Assembly (NCBI GenBank): GCA_937922175.1
Contig: CAKZUU010000267.1
Span: forward strand, 1 to 13,450
Source: an uncultured Gemmataceae bacterium
Lineage (GTDB): Bacteria; Planctomycetota; Planctomycetia; Gemmatales; Gemmataceae
DNA length: 13,450 nucleotides
Direction of reading: 5' to 3'
The notes under the pieces were generated by a model, which saw nothing but the letters and a program-made list of their open reading frames with translations, was not told the origin of the DNA and searched no databases. This document shows positions 6,724 to 13,450 of this stretch, in pieces; the stretch's first letter is position 1; each line of letters starts with the position of its first letter. A program made the position numbers and the translations under genes.

Positions 6724-8187
6724 TCATGACAGGATGCCGGTGATCACCTCACCTTTGACCAGTTCGCGCGGTTGATTGAGGTGGTTGTAGACAATCGTCG
6801 ACGGACTGATCCCCACGCTGTGGTAGATCGTGGCGAGAAGGTCGCAGGGATGCACGGGATTTTCCACCGGAGCGCTCGCCGTCTTGTCTGACTTGCCGTA
6901 CACGATTCCCCGTTTCACTCCAGCCCCCGCGACAACGCAGGTGTAGCAGTACGGCCAATGATCGCGGCCATCATCGCTGTTGTTATTACCGCTGGTCGAG
7001 ACACCCCGTTGCGGGCTTCGGCCAAACTCACCGATCGCCACCACCAGCGTTTCGCTGAGCAGTCCGCGCTCATCGAGGTCTGCGATCAATGCAGACAAAC
7101 CCGAATCGAGCATGGGCGCGGCTTGATTTTTCATCCGCGTCGACAGACCGACATGAACATCCCAGGAGTGGTTGTCAGAATTTGCGACCTTGGGCCAATT
7201 CACCTGCACGAAGCGAGTTCCCGCCTCGATCAGACGCCGTGCCAAGAGGCACGATTGGCCGAACGTGTTCTTCCCGTAGCGTTCCCGAGTCGCGTCTGAC
7301 TCTTGCTTCAAGTCAAATGCGTTGCGGGCTCGTCCGGAGATCACCAGTCCTAGCGCGTTGCCATAGTACTTATCGAGGTCATACTTGGCGACCGCTTTCT
7401 CCACTTCGGGCATCCCCTTGGCGATGGTCTCGCGTAACGTGGATCGGCGTTGCAGGCGTTCGGCCGTCACTTCCGGCCGCAGTTGCAGGTCGTCCACGGA
7501 GATACGATCCATCTTGTTCATGTCCATGTCGTCGCCGGGCGGATACAGCGTGTAGGGGTCATAAGCTCGGCCGAGGAAACCTGCCGTACCGCCCTTCCCC
7601 ACCACCCCGGACTCTTGCAGCGGCCGCGGCATCATCACGAACGGAAGCATCGGCACCTCCGGCGGCTTCAGTCGAATGATGTTCGACCCCATATGCGGGA
7701 AATCCTTCGGCGACGGCGGTTCCAGCTGGCCCGACGGGCTGACTTTGTCCGTCGTGTACCCCGTCATGATCTGGTAGATCGCTGCGGTGTGATTGAAAAG
7801 ACCCACCGGCGTGTAGCTCATCGAGCGGATCATCGTGATCTTGTCGTTCACTTGGGCCAATTTGGGCAACAATTCCGTGAAATACACGCCCGTCAGCTTC
7901 GTCGGTATTGCCTTGAAAACCGACTTCACATTCGCCGGCACTTGATCTTTCGGGTCCCAAAGATCGATGTGACTTGGACCGCCCTGCAGGTAAATCAGGA
8001 TGACGCTCTTGGCTTTGCCGAAACCCGCTCCGCCCGACTCACGCGATTCCGCTCGGGCTTGGCTCTCCCATCGCAGCACCGTCGGCAATGACAACCCCAA
8101 TAGACTCAAGCTTCCCACGCGAAGCAATTCTCGACGGGTCAAACCATCGCACGTGTCGCGGCTGTAACCATTCGGAATCACCAACAT
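6724..8187 (-). CDS. DUF1501 domain protein with twin-arginine signal
   Basis: This 487-residue protein is of the DUF1501 type, a sulfatase/alkaline-phosphatase-like fold that is heavily expanded in planctomycetes. The N-terminus has LTRRELLRVGSLSLLGLSLP (16-35), a Tat-type signal with Arg18-Arg19, and likely cleavage near residue 46 (ARA/ES). Family motifs are YLQGGPSHIDLWDPK (66-80), GEFGRSPQ (386-393), GRDHWPYCYTCVVAGAGVKRG (starting at 407), and a C-terminal HPCDLLATIYHSVGI segment. The ATG at 8187 has GAGG four bases upstream. The molecular function of the family is not established. Planctomycete DUF1501 genes often lie beside a DUF1549/DUF1553 (cytochrome-like) partner; none is present in the window, and this gene appears to be transcribed alone, with its own terminator. 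Confidence 0.92.
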   Translation of the reverse strand: MLVIPNGYSRDTCDGLTRRELLRVGSLSLLGLSLPTVLRWESQARAESRESGGAGFGKAKSVILIYLQGGPSHIDLWDPKDQVPANVKSVFKAIPTKLTGVYFTELLPKLAQVNDKITMIRSMSYTPVGLFNHTAAIYQIMTGYTTDKVSPSGQLEPPSPKDFPHMGSNIIRLKPPEVPMLPFVMMPRPLQESGVVGKGGTAGFLGRAYDPYTLYPPGDDMDMNKMDRISVDDLQLRPEVTAERLQRRSTLRETIAKGMPEVEKAVAKYDLDKYYGNALGLVISGRARNAFDLKQESDATRERYGKNTFGQSCLLARRLIEAGTRFVQVNWPKVANSDNHSWDVHVGLSTRMKNQAAPMLDSGLSALIADLDERGLLSETLVVAIGEFGRSPQRGVSTSGNNNSDDGRDHWPYCYTCVVAGAGVKRGIVYGKSDKTASAPVENPVHPCDLLATIYHSVGISPSTIVYNHLNQPRELVKGEVITGILS

Positions 8188-8362
8188 GATACAACCTCAC
8201 TCTGGCGGGGTGATGGTAATGGGACGAAGGCAGGGCAGGTTCTTGTCAAGCGAGCGTCGCCGCTCACCTTCACCAATTTAACCCGAGCGTGTCGCAGCCG
8301 TCAACGGTCTCTCGCGAAATTTCAGATTCCCATGGGAAACCCTGGGGCGTTCGGCCAGAAAC
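8188..8362. other. Intergenic region between tdh and the DUF1501 gene
   Basis: These 175 bases hold no gene. They should contain the end of the bat-tdh transcript and the DUF1501 promoter. A TTGACA lies on the minus strand at 8249-8244, but no good -10 hexamer follows at 16-18 bases. A GC-rich 5-bp hairpin GAGCG/CGCTC lies at 8252-8265. Just past the tdh stop, GGCGTT/AACGCC can form a 6-bp stem without a T-run. Confidence 0.3.
8327..8338. repeat. 12-bp perfect palindrome TTCCCATGGGAA
   Basis: TTCCCATGGGAA is a perfect twofold-symmetric sequence 24 bases past the tdh stop codon. It could be a protein-binding site or part of a weak transcript-end structure. There is no second copy elsewhere in the gap, and a short palindrome can arise by chance, so function is not claimed. 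Confidence 0.3.
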
Positions 8363-9388
8363 TCAACGCCAGTACAAGATGATCTTGCCGGCCTGTCCGG
8401 ATTTCATGATGTGAAACGCCTCCGCATACTCGGTGTACGCCATGCGGTGGGTGATGACGGGCGTGATATCCAGGCCCGTTTGCACCAGGACGCTCATTTT
8501 GTACCACGTCTCGAACATCTCTCGCCCGTAGATGCCTTTGATCGTCAGCATGTTGAAGACGACTAGGTTCCAGTCGATGGCCATCTCCTTTTCGGGGATG
8601 CCCAGCATAGCGATTCTTCCCCCATGCGCCATATTCGCAAGCATGTCGCGAAAGGCGGCGGGTTGGCCGGACATCTCCAAGCCGACGTCGAAGCCTTCGG
8701 TCATGCCAAGTTTCTTCTGAACATCTGCCAAGTTTTCCCGACGAACATCGAGGGCCAAGGTGGCGCCCATGCGTTGAGCTAACTCCAGACGATAGGGATT
8801 CACGTCGGTGACGACGATGTGCCGAGCCGCTGCTCGCCGAACGATTGCCACGGCCATCATGCCGATGGGACCCGCCCCGGTAATGAGAACGTCTTCTCCT
8901 AAAACCGGGAAAGATAGGGCGGTGTGCACGGCATTGCCGAACGGATCAAAAATTGCTGCCACGTCGCGATCGATGGTCGGATCGTGCCGCCAGACATTAC
9001 TGGCCGGCAACGCCAGGTATTCGGCAAAGGCTCCGGCACGATTGACGCCGACCCCTTGAGTCGCGATGCACAGGTGCCGCTGTCCCGCCAAGCAATGCCG
9101 ACAACGGCCGCACGTGATGTGCCCCTCACCACTGACGAGATCGCCGATGCGAAAGTTTGTAACATTTGCGCCGAGATCCACGATCTCGCCCACGAATTCA
9201 TGACCGACGACCATCGGGACCGGAATCGTCCTTTGTGCCCAATGATCCCATTTCTCGATGTGCAAATCCGTTCCACAAATCCCGGTGCGATCAATGCGGA
9301 TCAAAACGTCGTTCGGACCGATCTCCGGTTCCGGAACATCTTCGAGCCACAGGCCCGGCTCGCGTCGGCTCTTGACAAGTGCTTTCAT
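8363..9388 (-). CDS. tdh: L-threonine 3-dehydrogenase
   Basis: This cytoplasmic zinc enzyme oxidises L-threonine with NAD+ to 2-amino-3-ketobutyrate. The 341-residue protein has exactly the E. coli Tdh length and aligns without visible gaps. Catalytic-zinc residues Cys38 (GICGTD), His63 and Glu64 (VGHEF) are present, as are the structural-zinc cysteines 93, 96, 99 and 107 (CGRCRHC and HLC). The Tdh-specific stretches SGEGHITCG, FDPFGNAVHTALSF, TEGFDVGLEMSG and KGIYGREMFETWYKM are all kept, and the NAD-binding GAGPIG is at 171-176. This separates it from other medium-chain dehydrogenases. The ATG at 9388 lies 28 bp after the batE-like stop, so it is probably the last gene of the bat transcript. 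The usual partner kbl (2-amino-3-ketobutyrate CoA ligase) is not in the window. Confidence 0.96.
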   Translation of the reverse strand: MKALVKSRREPGLWLEDVPEPEIGPNDVLIRIDRTGICGTDLHIEKWDHWAQRTIPVPMVVGHEFVGEIVDLGANVTNFRIGDLVSGEGHITCGRCRHCLAGQRHLCIATQGVGVNRAGAFAEYLALPASNVWRHDPTIDRDVAAIFDPFGNAVHTALSFPVLGEDVLITGAGPIGMMAVAIVRRAAARHIVVTDVNPYRLELAQRMGATLALDVRRENLADVQKKLGMTEGFDVGLEMSGQPAAFRDMLANMAHGGRIAMLGIPEKEMAIDWNLVVFNMLTIKGIYGREMFETWYKMSVLVQTGLDITPVITHRMAYTEYAEAFHIMKSGQAGKIILYWR

Positions 9389-9416
9389 CTATCTCGTTAT
9401 ATGACCCGCGGAGCTT

Positions 9417-10202
9417 TTAATTTGCTCCCACTTCCCGGACCGACGCGACCGGGACCCAACCGACGCTGCCATCGGCCAATTCGATCTGCAACCACTCACC
9501 GATCTGATTCGTCGCTCGGGCTTCCACTCCGACGGGAACCGGATCATCTCGACGCGGCGGGAATGACTCATGGTTCCCCGTGTAAATCGTCGTCGTTTTC
9601 TGAATCACGACAAAGCGACCGGCGGCATCCGACCATCGTTGGTGTCGTTCCCACCACCAAGCGCCCATCACCACGAACGTCCAAACGGTGGCCAGGCCAA
9701 ACGTTGCCCAATAACGTTTCGATCGAAAAACCAACGCTCGCCTCAATGCGAGACAAGCCACCGTCGCCGCCAATGCCACGATGATAATTCCCCAACGTCG
9801 CACCACTTGCCGGAAACGAGAATTGACAGGTTCGTTCCAGATCAGTTCCTGTCGATCTTTAGCGGAGGAGTACGCGACGAGAGATCGTGCCCGCGTTAAG
9901 CCATGCCGAAGTCCCGCATCGTCGGGGTCTTTCTGTAACCCCCGGCGATAGGCCGCGATCGCATGGGCGATGTCGCCGGCAAGAAGCGCGGCGTGCCCCT
10001 CGAGCCGCCGCACCGTCGCGCCACCCGGTGCTTGACTCGCATGATGGGCTGCCTCCGCAAATGATCTGCGGGCGGCGAATGGGTCGCGGCGGAGTTCCCT
10101 CCCTCGCGAAAAGGCCTCCCAGGCGAGGCGGAGATGATCGTTGCCCCCGGTTTCGGGAACCGCGAGAGCCAGAGCAACGACGCTGAAGATCTCAACGCGC
10201 AC
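9417..10202 (-). CDS. BatE-like TPR and SH3-domain membrane protein
   Basis: In bat clusters, BatE carries TPR repeats followed by an SH3-like domain. This 261-residue product shows an N-terminal signal or anchor (MRVEIFSVVALALAVP), a TPR-like helical region (about 25-110, including EGHAALLAGDIAHAIAAYRRGLQKDPDDAG), and two membrane helices (about 138-155 and 166-183). The C-terminal bacterial SH3-like domain (about 195-258) ends in GEWLQIELADGSVGWVPVASVREVG. The frame is open up to an ATG at 10280, but that start would overlap the batD-like gene by 89 bases and add a Trp/Arg-rich tail. I prefer the GTG at 10202, preceded by GGGGGG, which gives an 11-base overlap. Its place directly after the batD-like gene supports the BatE role. 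Confidence 0.72.
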   Translation of the reverse strand: MRVEIFSVVALALAVPETGGNDHLRLAWEAFSRGRELRRDPFAARRSFAEAAHHASQAPGGATVRRLEGHAALLAGDIAHAIAAYRRGLQKDPDDAGLRHGLTRARSLVAYSSAKDRQELIWNEPVNSRFRQVVRRWGIIIVALAATVACLALRRALVFRSKRYWATFGLATVWTFVVMGAWWWERHQRWSDAAGRFVVIQKTTTIYTGNHESFPPRRDDPVPVGVEARATNQIGEWLQIELADGSVGWVPVASVREVGAN

Positions 10203-11160
10203 GCTGCCCCCCCACCAAGTCCATAACGAACGCCATCGCATCCTCCACCAACGCATCATCTTTGATACCCGGCGGGCCAAACCGCGCCCGTTCGCAGCGC
10301 CGTCGAATCCTCTCTGCGACCGCTCTCCACTCCATCATCTTTTCTGAAGAGGCGATCCTCTCCTCCATTGAATTAACCGGCGCCGATGTTTCTCCCCCTC
10401 CTCGCCATCGCTTCATGGCGATCTCAAGCCTCATCTCAACGAACTTCGCGATCTCCGAAAGCGATGCCTGCTCGTCTTTCAAACGCTGGAGGTTATGTTG
10501 CCACACTTGCCATTCATCGCAGCCGTTCGAGGATCGATGTACGTTTCGAGTGCACCAGCGGACGAACCAGGCCAGCCAGACACAGGCCGGTCCCAGCAGC
10601 GCGAGGCACATTCCGATGACCTGCCGTCGATCGACTTCCTGATCCCACTCCAAATCACGCACGTCGAATGATTCGAACAACCACTCCGGCTTGTTCGCCC
10701 AATTGATGTCTTCCGCCGCGGAGGAATGAGGGCGAACTTGAAGCAAGATCGGGTCCAGGGGAGCCGTGGCGGCAAAATACCCCACGACTGGATCCCAATA
10801 GCGGACGACGATCGGGGACACGGTATCAACCGATTCGCTCCGAGGTCGCAAGCGATAGCGAAATTCGCAGATGCTGTTTTCGGAACGAGTTGTCGGCAAG
10901 TCGTCAATCACGAAATGGCGAGAGAAATCAGCAATTCGACGCAGATCGGGGCGAACCACCTGCGAGGGATTCCACGCCCCGCGAATGCGGACGGTGAGCG
11001 TCGTCGCCTCATCGACCTGAAGCTCGGTCCGGTCAACTTTCATCTCGATGCTCAGGCGATGCCCGATCGCGCCGAAGAAGTGTTCCTTTGGCCGGCCCAC
11101 GTGCGGCACGCGAAATAGTAGATTCAGCACCAAAACGAGAAGCCACCACATGAAATGCAT
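10192..11160 (-). CDS. BatD-like membrane protein (short form)
   Basis: The 322-residue protein lies between the VWA/TPR protein and the batE-like gene, the position of BatD in aerotolerance-type clusters. It starts with a hydrophobic signal or anchor (MHFMWWLLVLVLNLLF). An extracytoplasmic beta-sandwich-like region (about 35-145) follows, containing VDRTELQVDEATTLTVRIRG, as in BatD proteins. A second membrane helix (about 180-200, VIGMCLALLGPACVWLAWFV) precedes a charged, helical cytoplasmic tail (about 200-322). BatD proteins are commonly longer with several beta domains, so this is a reduced form. The frame continues upstream to a TTG at 11175. I chose the ATG at 11160, eight bases after the upstream stop, but the ATG at 11151 is also possible. 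The BatD assignment rests on architecture and context more than on sharp motifs. Confidence 0.68.
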   Translation of the reverse strand: MHFMWWLLVLVLNLLFRVPHVGRPKEHFFGAIGHRLSIEMKVDRTELQVDEATTLTVRIRGAWNPSQVVRPDLRRIADFSRHFVIDDLPTTRSENSICEFRYRLRPRSESVDTVSPIVVRYWDPVVGYFAATAPLDPILLQVRPHSSAAEDINWANKPEWLFESFDVRDLEWDQEVDRRQVIGMCLALLGPACVWLAWFVRWCTRNVHRSSNGCDEWQVWQHNLQRLKDEQASLSEIAKFVEMRLEIAMKRWRGGGETSAPVNSMEERIASSEKMMEWRAVAERIRRRCERARFGPPGIKDDALVEDAMAFVMDLVGGQRAR

Positions 11161-11168
11161 AGCCCATG

Positions 11169-13082
11169 CTACCAATCAGGATAACTTTGTGCTTCCTCGA
11201 TTCGCGGGCGAGTCAGAAGTCGGCGCTGCCGGTCAATTCGTTGCAAGGCTTGCAAGACTTGGGCACGCGCCTCTTGCGGACTCATCGGAGCCAACAATTC
11301 AGAGGCGGTTCGGGGGATCTCGCGGGTGGCACCGGGCATTGGTTGCTCGTCGGCGCGGTCGGATCCGATCTGGCCAAACGGCGATGACGTCTCCACCCGA
11401 TTCGGTTCGCCATCTCCGCGGCGGGTCGATGACCTCTCTTCCACGGTCTCCTGCGTCGACGGCCGATCGCCGCTCGGACCAGCCATAACGGACCTTCCCT
11501 GATCGTTCGGTTGCGATTGTGGCGGATCGGCGGTTTGCAACCGCAACAGCTTGGCCAATTCGAGGTTCGTCCGCACATCGTCGCGACGAGCCTCATCGTT
11601 GGTCTGGCGCAACGCTGCGTCAAATTGCGTGATGGCCTCCTCAATCAATCGGCGATCGGCTCCCGCGGACCGATGTAACAGGGTCGTGGCCAAATTGTAT
11701 AAAGCGTCGACTCGGGCCTCTCCCGAAGACGACGCGGCCGCGGCACGAAATTGTTGCTCGGCATCCCGATATTGCCCCAGTTGAAAGAGCGCCAGTCCGG
11801 CCTTGTAAGCGACCCTGGCGGGCTGGGTCGTTCGCTCAGCCGCCCGACGGTACAGTGCCTCGGCATCCGCAAAGCGTCGCTCAAGCAGCGCCTGATCCGC
11901 CCCTCGTTCCCAATCGAGGCTTGACGGTATTTCGGCAGCCACCAACAAAGCCAGACTGAAGCACAGCCCAAAGGCGGTTGGTGTCAGGCGTCGCTCTCTC
12001 GGTCGGCGAAGGACACGCCACGCGGCTTCGACGAATCGTCTCCATGGAGCGCGGAGTGGCTCGACCCGGACCGATATCAGAGCGGTAGCAATCACCAACA
12101 GGACTGCCCCGCCATAAAGCCAAGCGGCTTGAGACTTTGGTTGAGGCGGGACACGCCCGGGCAGGACGATGCGGTCCTTTCCCTCGATGTGCTGACGAAA
12201 CATCCCCGGCAAATCGATTCGAGAAAGTCGGGCAGGAAAATACGCTCCCCTGGTCCGGCGGGCCCATTCCTCCAGAGGGTATTCGTTCAAACGTGTCGCG
12301 ACCGGTAATTCTCGCCCGCTCACACGAATGGATTCGCCTAACTCGGCATCGCCGATGCCGATTGTATAAAACGGAATTCCCGCTTGCTCGGCCTCTGCCA
12401 ATGCTTCGTGGAAGCCATGCAGTTGTCCGGGGTCGTCACCATCGGAGAGAACAATTGAATCTTGGAATCCGCGAGTGCGGTTGTCGTGAGCCATCAAACA
12501 GGCCCGCACGGCCGCGGCGAAGGAGGTGCCGGACGGCACATTCGCCCGCAAGGGACGCAATTCACTCGGCGGATCATCCAGAGACAGACCCTCCAGCTTC
12601 CAACGGAGGAATTCCAAGTCTTCGGTCAACGGACAAAGAAGCGACGCCTCCGCCGCAAACGCAACGATGCCGACACGATACCCCGGCCGAGATCGCAGAT
12701 ACCCCACCAAGGAAAGCGCGGCCTCTCGCGCTCGATCGAACCGAGTCGGCGGAGCGTCAGTGGCCCGCATGCTCTGACTCATGTCAAGCACCAGCACGAC
12801 GTCGCGGCCATCGACCAAGACGACGTCGTCGTGAAATCCCCAGCGGGGACCCGACACGCCCCACAAGATCAGAAAAAGCGTCGCGTCGCCCAGAAGGGAT
12901 TGCAAGATCGGCCAACGCACACGGTGGACCCAAAGAGCGTCCAGGGCACGGGCCGAGGCGAATAATTGCAATGACCGCCGCTTGCGTCTCCAAACTTGAG
13001 CGCGCCACGCCCAGAGGAAAGGCCAAATCAGCAGACCAGCGATCACCCAAGGATGGTCGAAGGACAGGCTGTTCAGGTTCAT
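11169..13082 (-). CDS. BatB-like VWA protein fused to a TPR (BatC-like) domain
   Basis: The 637-residue membrane protein joins two Bat modules. The N-terminal half has two membrane helices (about 10-26 and 60-78) and a von Willebrand factor A domain. Its metal site (MIDAS) is complete: DMSQS (100-104), SGTS with Thr186, and LSDGDD with Asp214. A third helix (about 319-338) ends the BatB part, and a fourth (about 368-385) leads into a TPR region (about 391-535, including RRFADAEALYRRAAE and LGQYRDAEQQFRAAA). The tail is Pro/Ser/Arg-rich and disordered-looking, ending in a short helix (SPQEARAQVLQALQRIDRQRR). BatB alone is about 330 residues. I chose the ATG at 13082 over the one at 13133 because it overlaps the upstream stop as ATGA and gives the usual membrane-anchored start (SFDHPWVIAGLLIWPFLW). 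Confidence 0.85.
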   Translation of the reverse strand: MNLNSLSFDHPWVIAGLLIWPFLWAWRAQVWRRKRRSLQLFASARALDALWVHRVRWPILQSLLGDATLFLILWGVSGPRWGFHDDVVLVDGRDVVLVLDMSQSMRATDAPPTRFDRAREAALSLVGYLRSRPGYRVGIVAFAAEASLLCPLTEDLEFLRWKLEGLSLDDPPSELRPLRANVPSGTSFAAAVRACLMAHDNRTRGFQDSIVLSDGDDPGQLHGFHEALAEAEQAGIPFYTIGIGDAELGESIRVSGRELPVATRLNEYPLEEWARRTRGAYFPARLSRIDLPGMFRQHIEGKDRIVLPGRVPPQPKSQAAWLYGGAVLLVIATALISVRVEPLRAPWRRFVEAAWRVLRRPRERRLTPTAFGLCFSLALLVAAEIPSSLDWERGADQALLERRFADAEALYRRAAERTTQPARVAYKAGLALFQLGQYRDAEQQFRAAAASSSGEARVDALYNLATTLLHRSAGADRRLIEEAITQFDAALRQTNDEARRDDVRTNLELAKLLRLQTADPPQSQPNDQGRSVMAGPSGDRPSTQETVEERSSTRRGDGEPNRVETSSPFGQIGSDRADEQPMPGATREIPRTASELLAPMSPQEARAQVLQALQRIDRQRRLLTRPRIEEAQSYPDW

Positions 13083-13450
13083 GGCAATGAGCGCCCCCAA
13101 GAGGATCGCAGGACGAGGACCGTTACGCCGCACGCGAGCGCCAGCGCTCCAAAATAATGATGCACCTCCCGGTCCGCGCGGTTTCGCGGGCTGGTGAGCC
13201 GTCGTCGTTCAAATTCGTCGATGAGTCGACCGACTTCGATGAGTCGGGCGGCGTTGTCGGCCTGTGCGACGATCCCCCCTGTCGTCTGGGCCAGCATCTG
13301 TAAGGTTTGCTGGCCATAGCGGCGGATCTCTTCTTGGCCTGGCTGTTCGGTGCCGGTGTCGATCGCGTGGATCGTCACCTCCAAATCGGCCGCGCGTCGA
13401 GCCGCCATGGCCGGCGACCAAGTGGGGGCATCAGCCGGCCCGGGATAATT
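13079..13450 (-). CDS. BatA-like VWA protein, C-terminal part (runs off the right edge)
   Basis: The frame is open from the window edge to a TGA at 13081-13079, giving 123 residues without the N-terminus. It begins NYPGPADAPTWSPAMAARRAADLEV and continues TIHAIDTGTEQ. This fits the second half of a VWA domain, where other Bat proteins read AA..A...GI.VYTIGIG. A regular VWA-end segment follows (YGQQTLQMLAQTTGGIVAQADNAARLIEVGRLIDEFER), and a membrane helix near the end (HYFGALALACGVTVLVL) matches the C-terminal anchor of BatA. An ATG at 13408 is internal and not the real start. The stop overlaps the batB-like ATG. The metal-site residues lie outside the window, so BatA is inferred from position and this tail. 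Confidence 0.72.
   Translation of the reverse strand, partial: NYPGPADAPTWSPAMAARRAADLEVTIHAIDTGTEQPGQEEIRRYGQQTLQMLAQTTGGIVAQADNAARLIEVGRLIDEFERRRLTSPRNRADREVHHYFGALALACGVTVLVLRSSWGRSLP

Noticed and set aside
8221..8249. Sigma70-type promoter for the DUF1501 gene based on TTGACA at 8249-8244 (minus)
   Set aside because: The hexamer 17 bases downstream is CGTCCC, far from a -10 box; better matches lie too far away.
10203..10280. Longer N-terminus for the batE-like protein from an ATG at 10280
   Set aside because: It would overlap the batD-like gene by 89 bases and add a Trp/Arg-rich segment; the GTG at 10202 has a G-rich ribosome binding site and yields a normal signal sequence.
12137..13090. 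317-codon open plus-strand frame opposite the batB-like gene
   Set aside because: Arg/Pro/Ser-rich shadow of the VWA-TPR gene, with no recognisable domain.
1..13450. tRNA or rRNA genes, CRISPR array, insertion sequence, phage or defence island
   Set aside because: I saw no array of direct repeats, no transposase or integrase, no terminal inverted repeats and no RNA gene; the window is ordinary chromosomal coding sequence.

Overview
The window looks like a piece of a planctomycete chromosome (phylum Planctomycetota). It is moderately GC-rich, by eye in the high fifties percent. The lineage is inferred from the gene mix: a DUF1501 protein with a twin-arginine signal, a formylmethanofuran dehydrogenase subunit A homologue (FmdA/FhcA) in an otherwise bacterial context, a secreted glycine-rich protein, a ceramidase-like hydrolase and a Bat (aerotolerance-type) gene cluster. 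There are no RNA genes, CRISPR arrays, insertion sequences or phage genes. Nearly all of the window is protein-coding, and all genes except one lie on the minus strand.

Layout from left to right. (1) Positions 1-449 (minus) hold the N-terminal part of a secreted, extremely glycine-rich protein that runs off the left edge. (2) Divergent from it, 522-1817 (plus) encodes a neutral/alkaline ceramidase-like metallohydrolase with no visible export signal. (3) Positions 1926-6534 (minus) form a compact four-gene block, in transcription order: exported alpha/beta hydrolase, 14-TM-type MFS transporter, FmdA/FhcA-like amidohydrolase, PII signalling protein. Two of the three junctions are four-base stop/start overlaps (GTGA and ATGA), so co-translation is likely. 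(4) A terminator-like hairpin (about 6661-6707) separates this block from the upstream DUF1501 gene (6724-8187, minus). (5) Positions 8363-13450 (minus) form a second block, in transcription order: batA-like VWA protein (partial), batB-like VWA protein fused to a TPR region, short batD-like protein, batE-like TPR/SH3 protein, and finally L-threonine 3-dehydrogenase (tdh).

How the genes may work together. The Bat proteins are membrane-anchored VWA/TPR/SH3 proteins expected to form an envelope complex, and tdh, 28 bp downstream, is probably co-transcribed without an obvious functional link. In the hydrolase-MFS-FmdA-PII block, an exported esterase and a proton-coupled organic-acid or sugar-acid importer could supply a substrate. 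The FmdA homologue points to tetrahydromethanopterin/methanofuran-type C1 metabolism, and the PII protein would sense ATP/ADP and 2-oxoglutarate. The most unusual points are the translational coupling of PII to a lone FmdA/FhcA (no fhcB, fhcC or fhcD in the window) and the PII T-loop, in which the uridylylation position Tyr51 is Leu.
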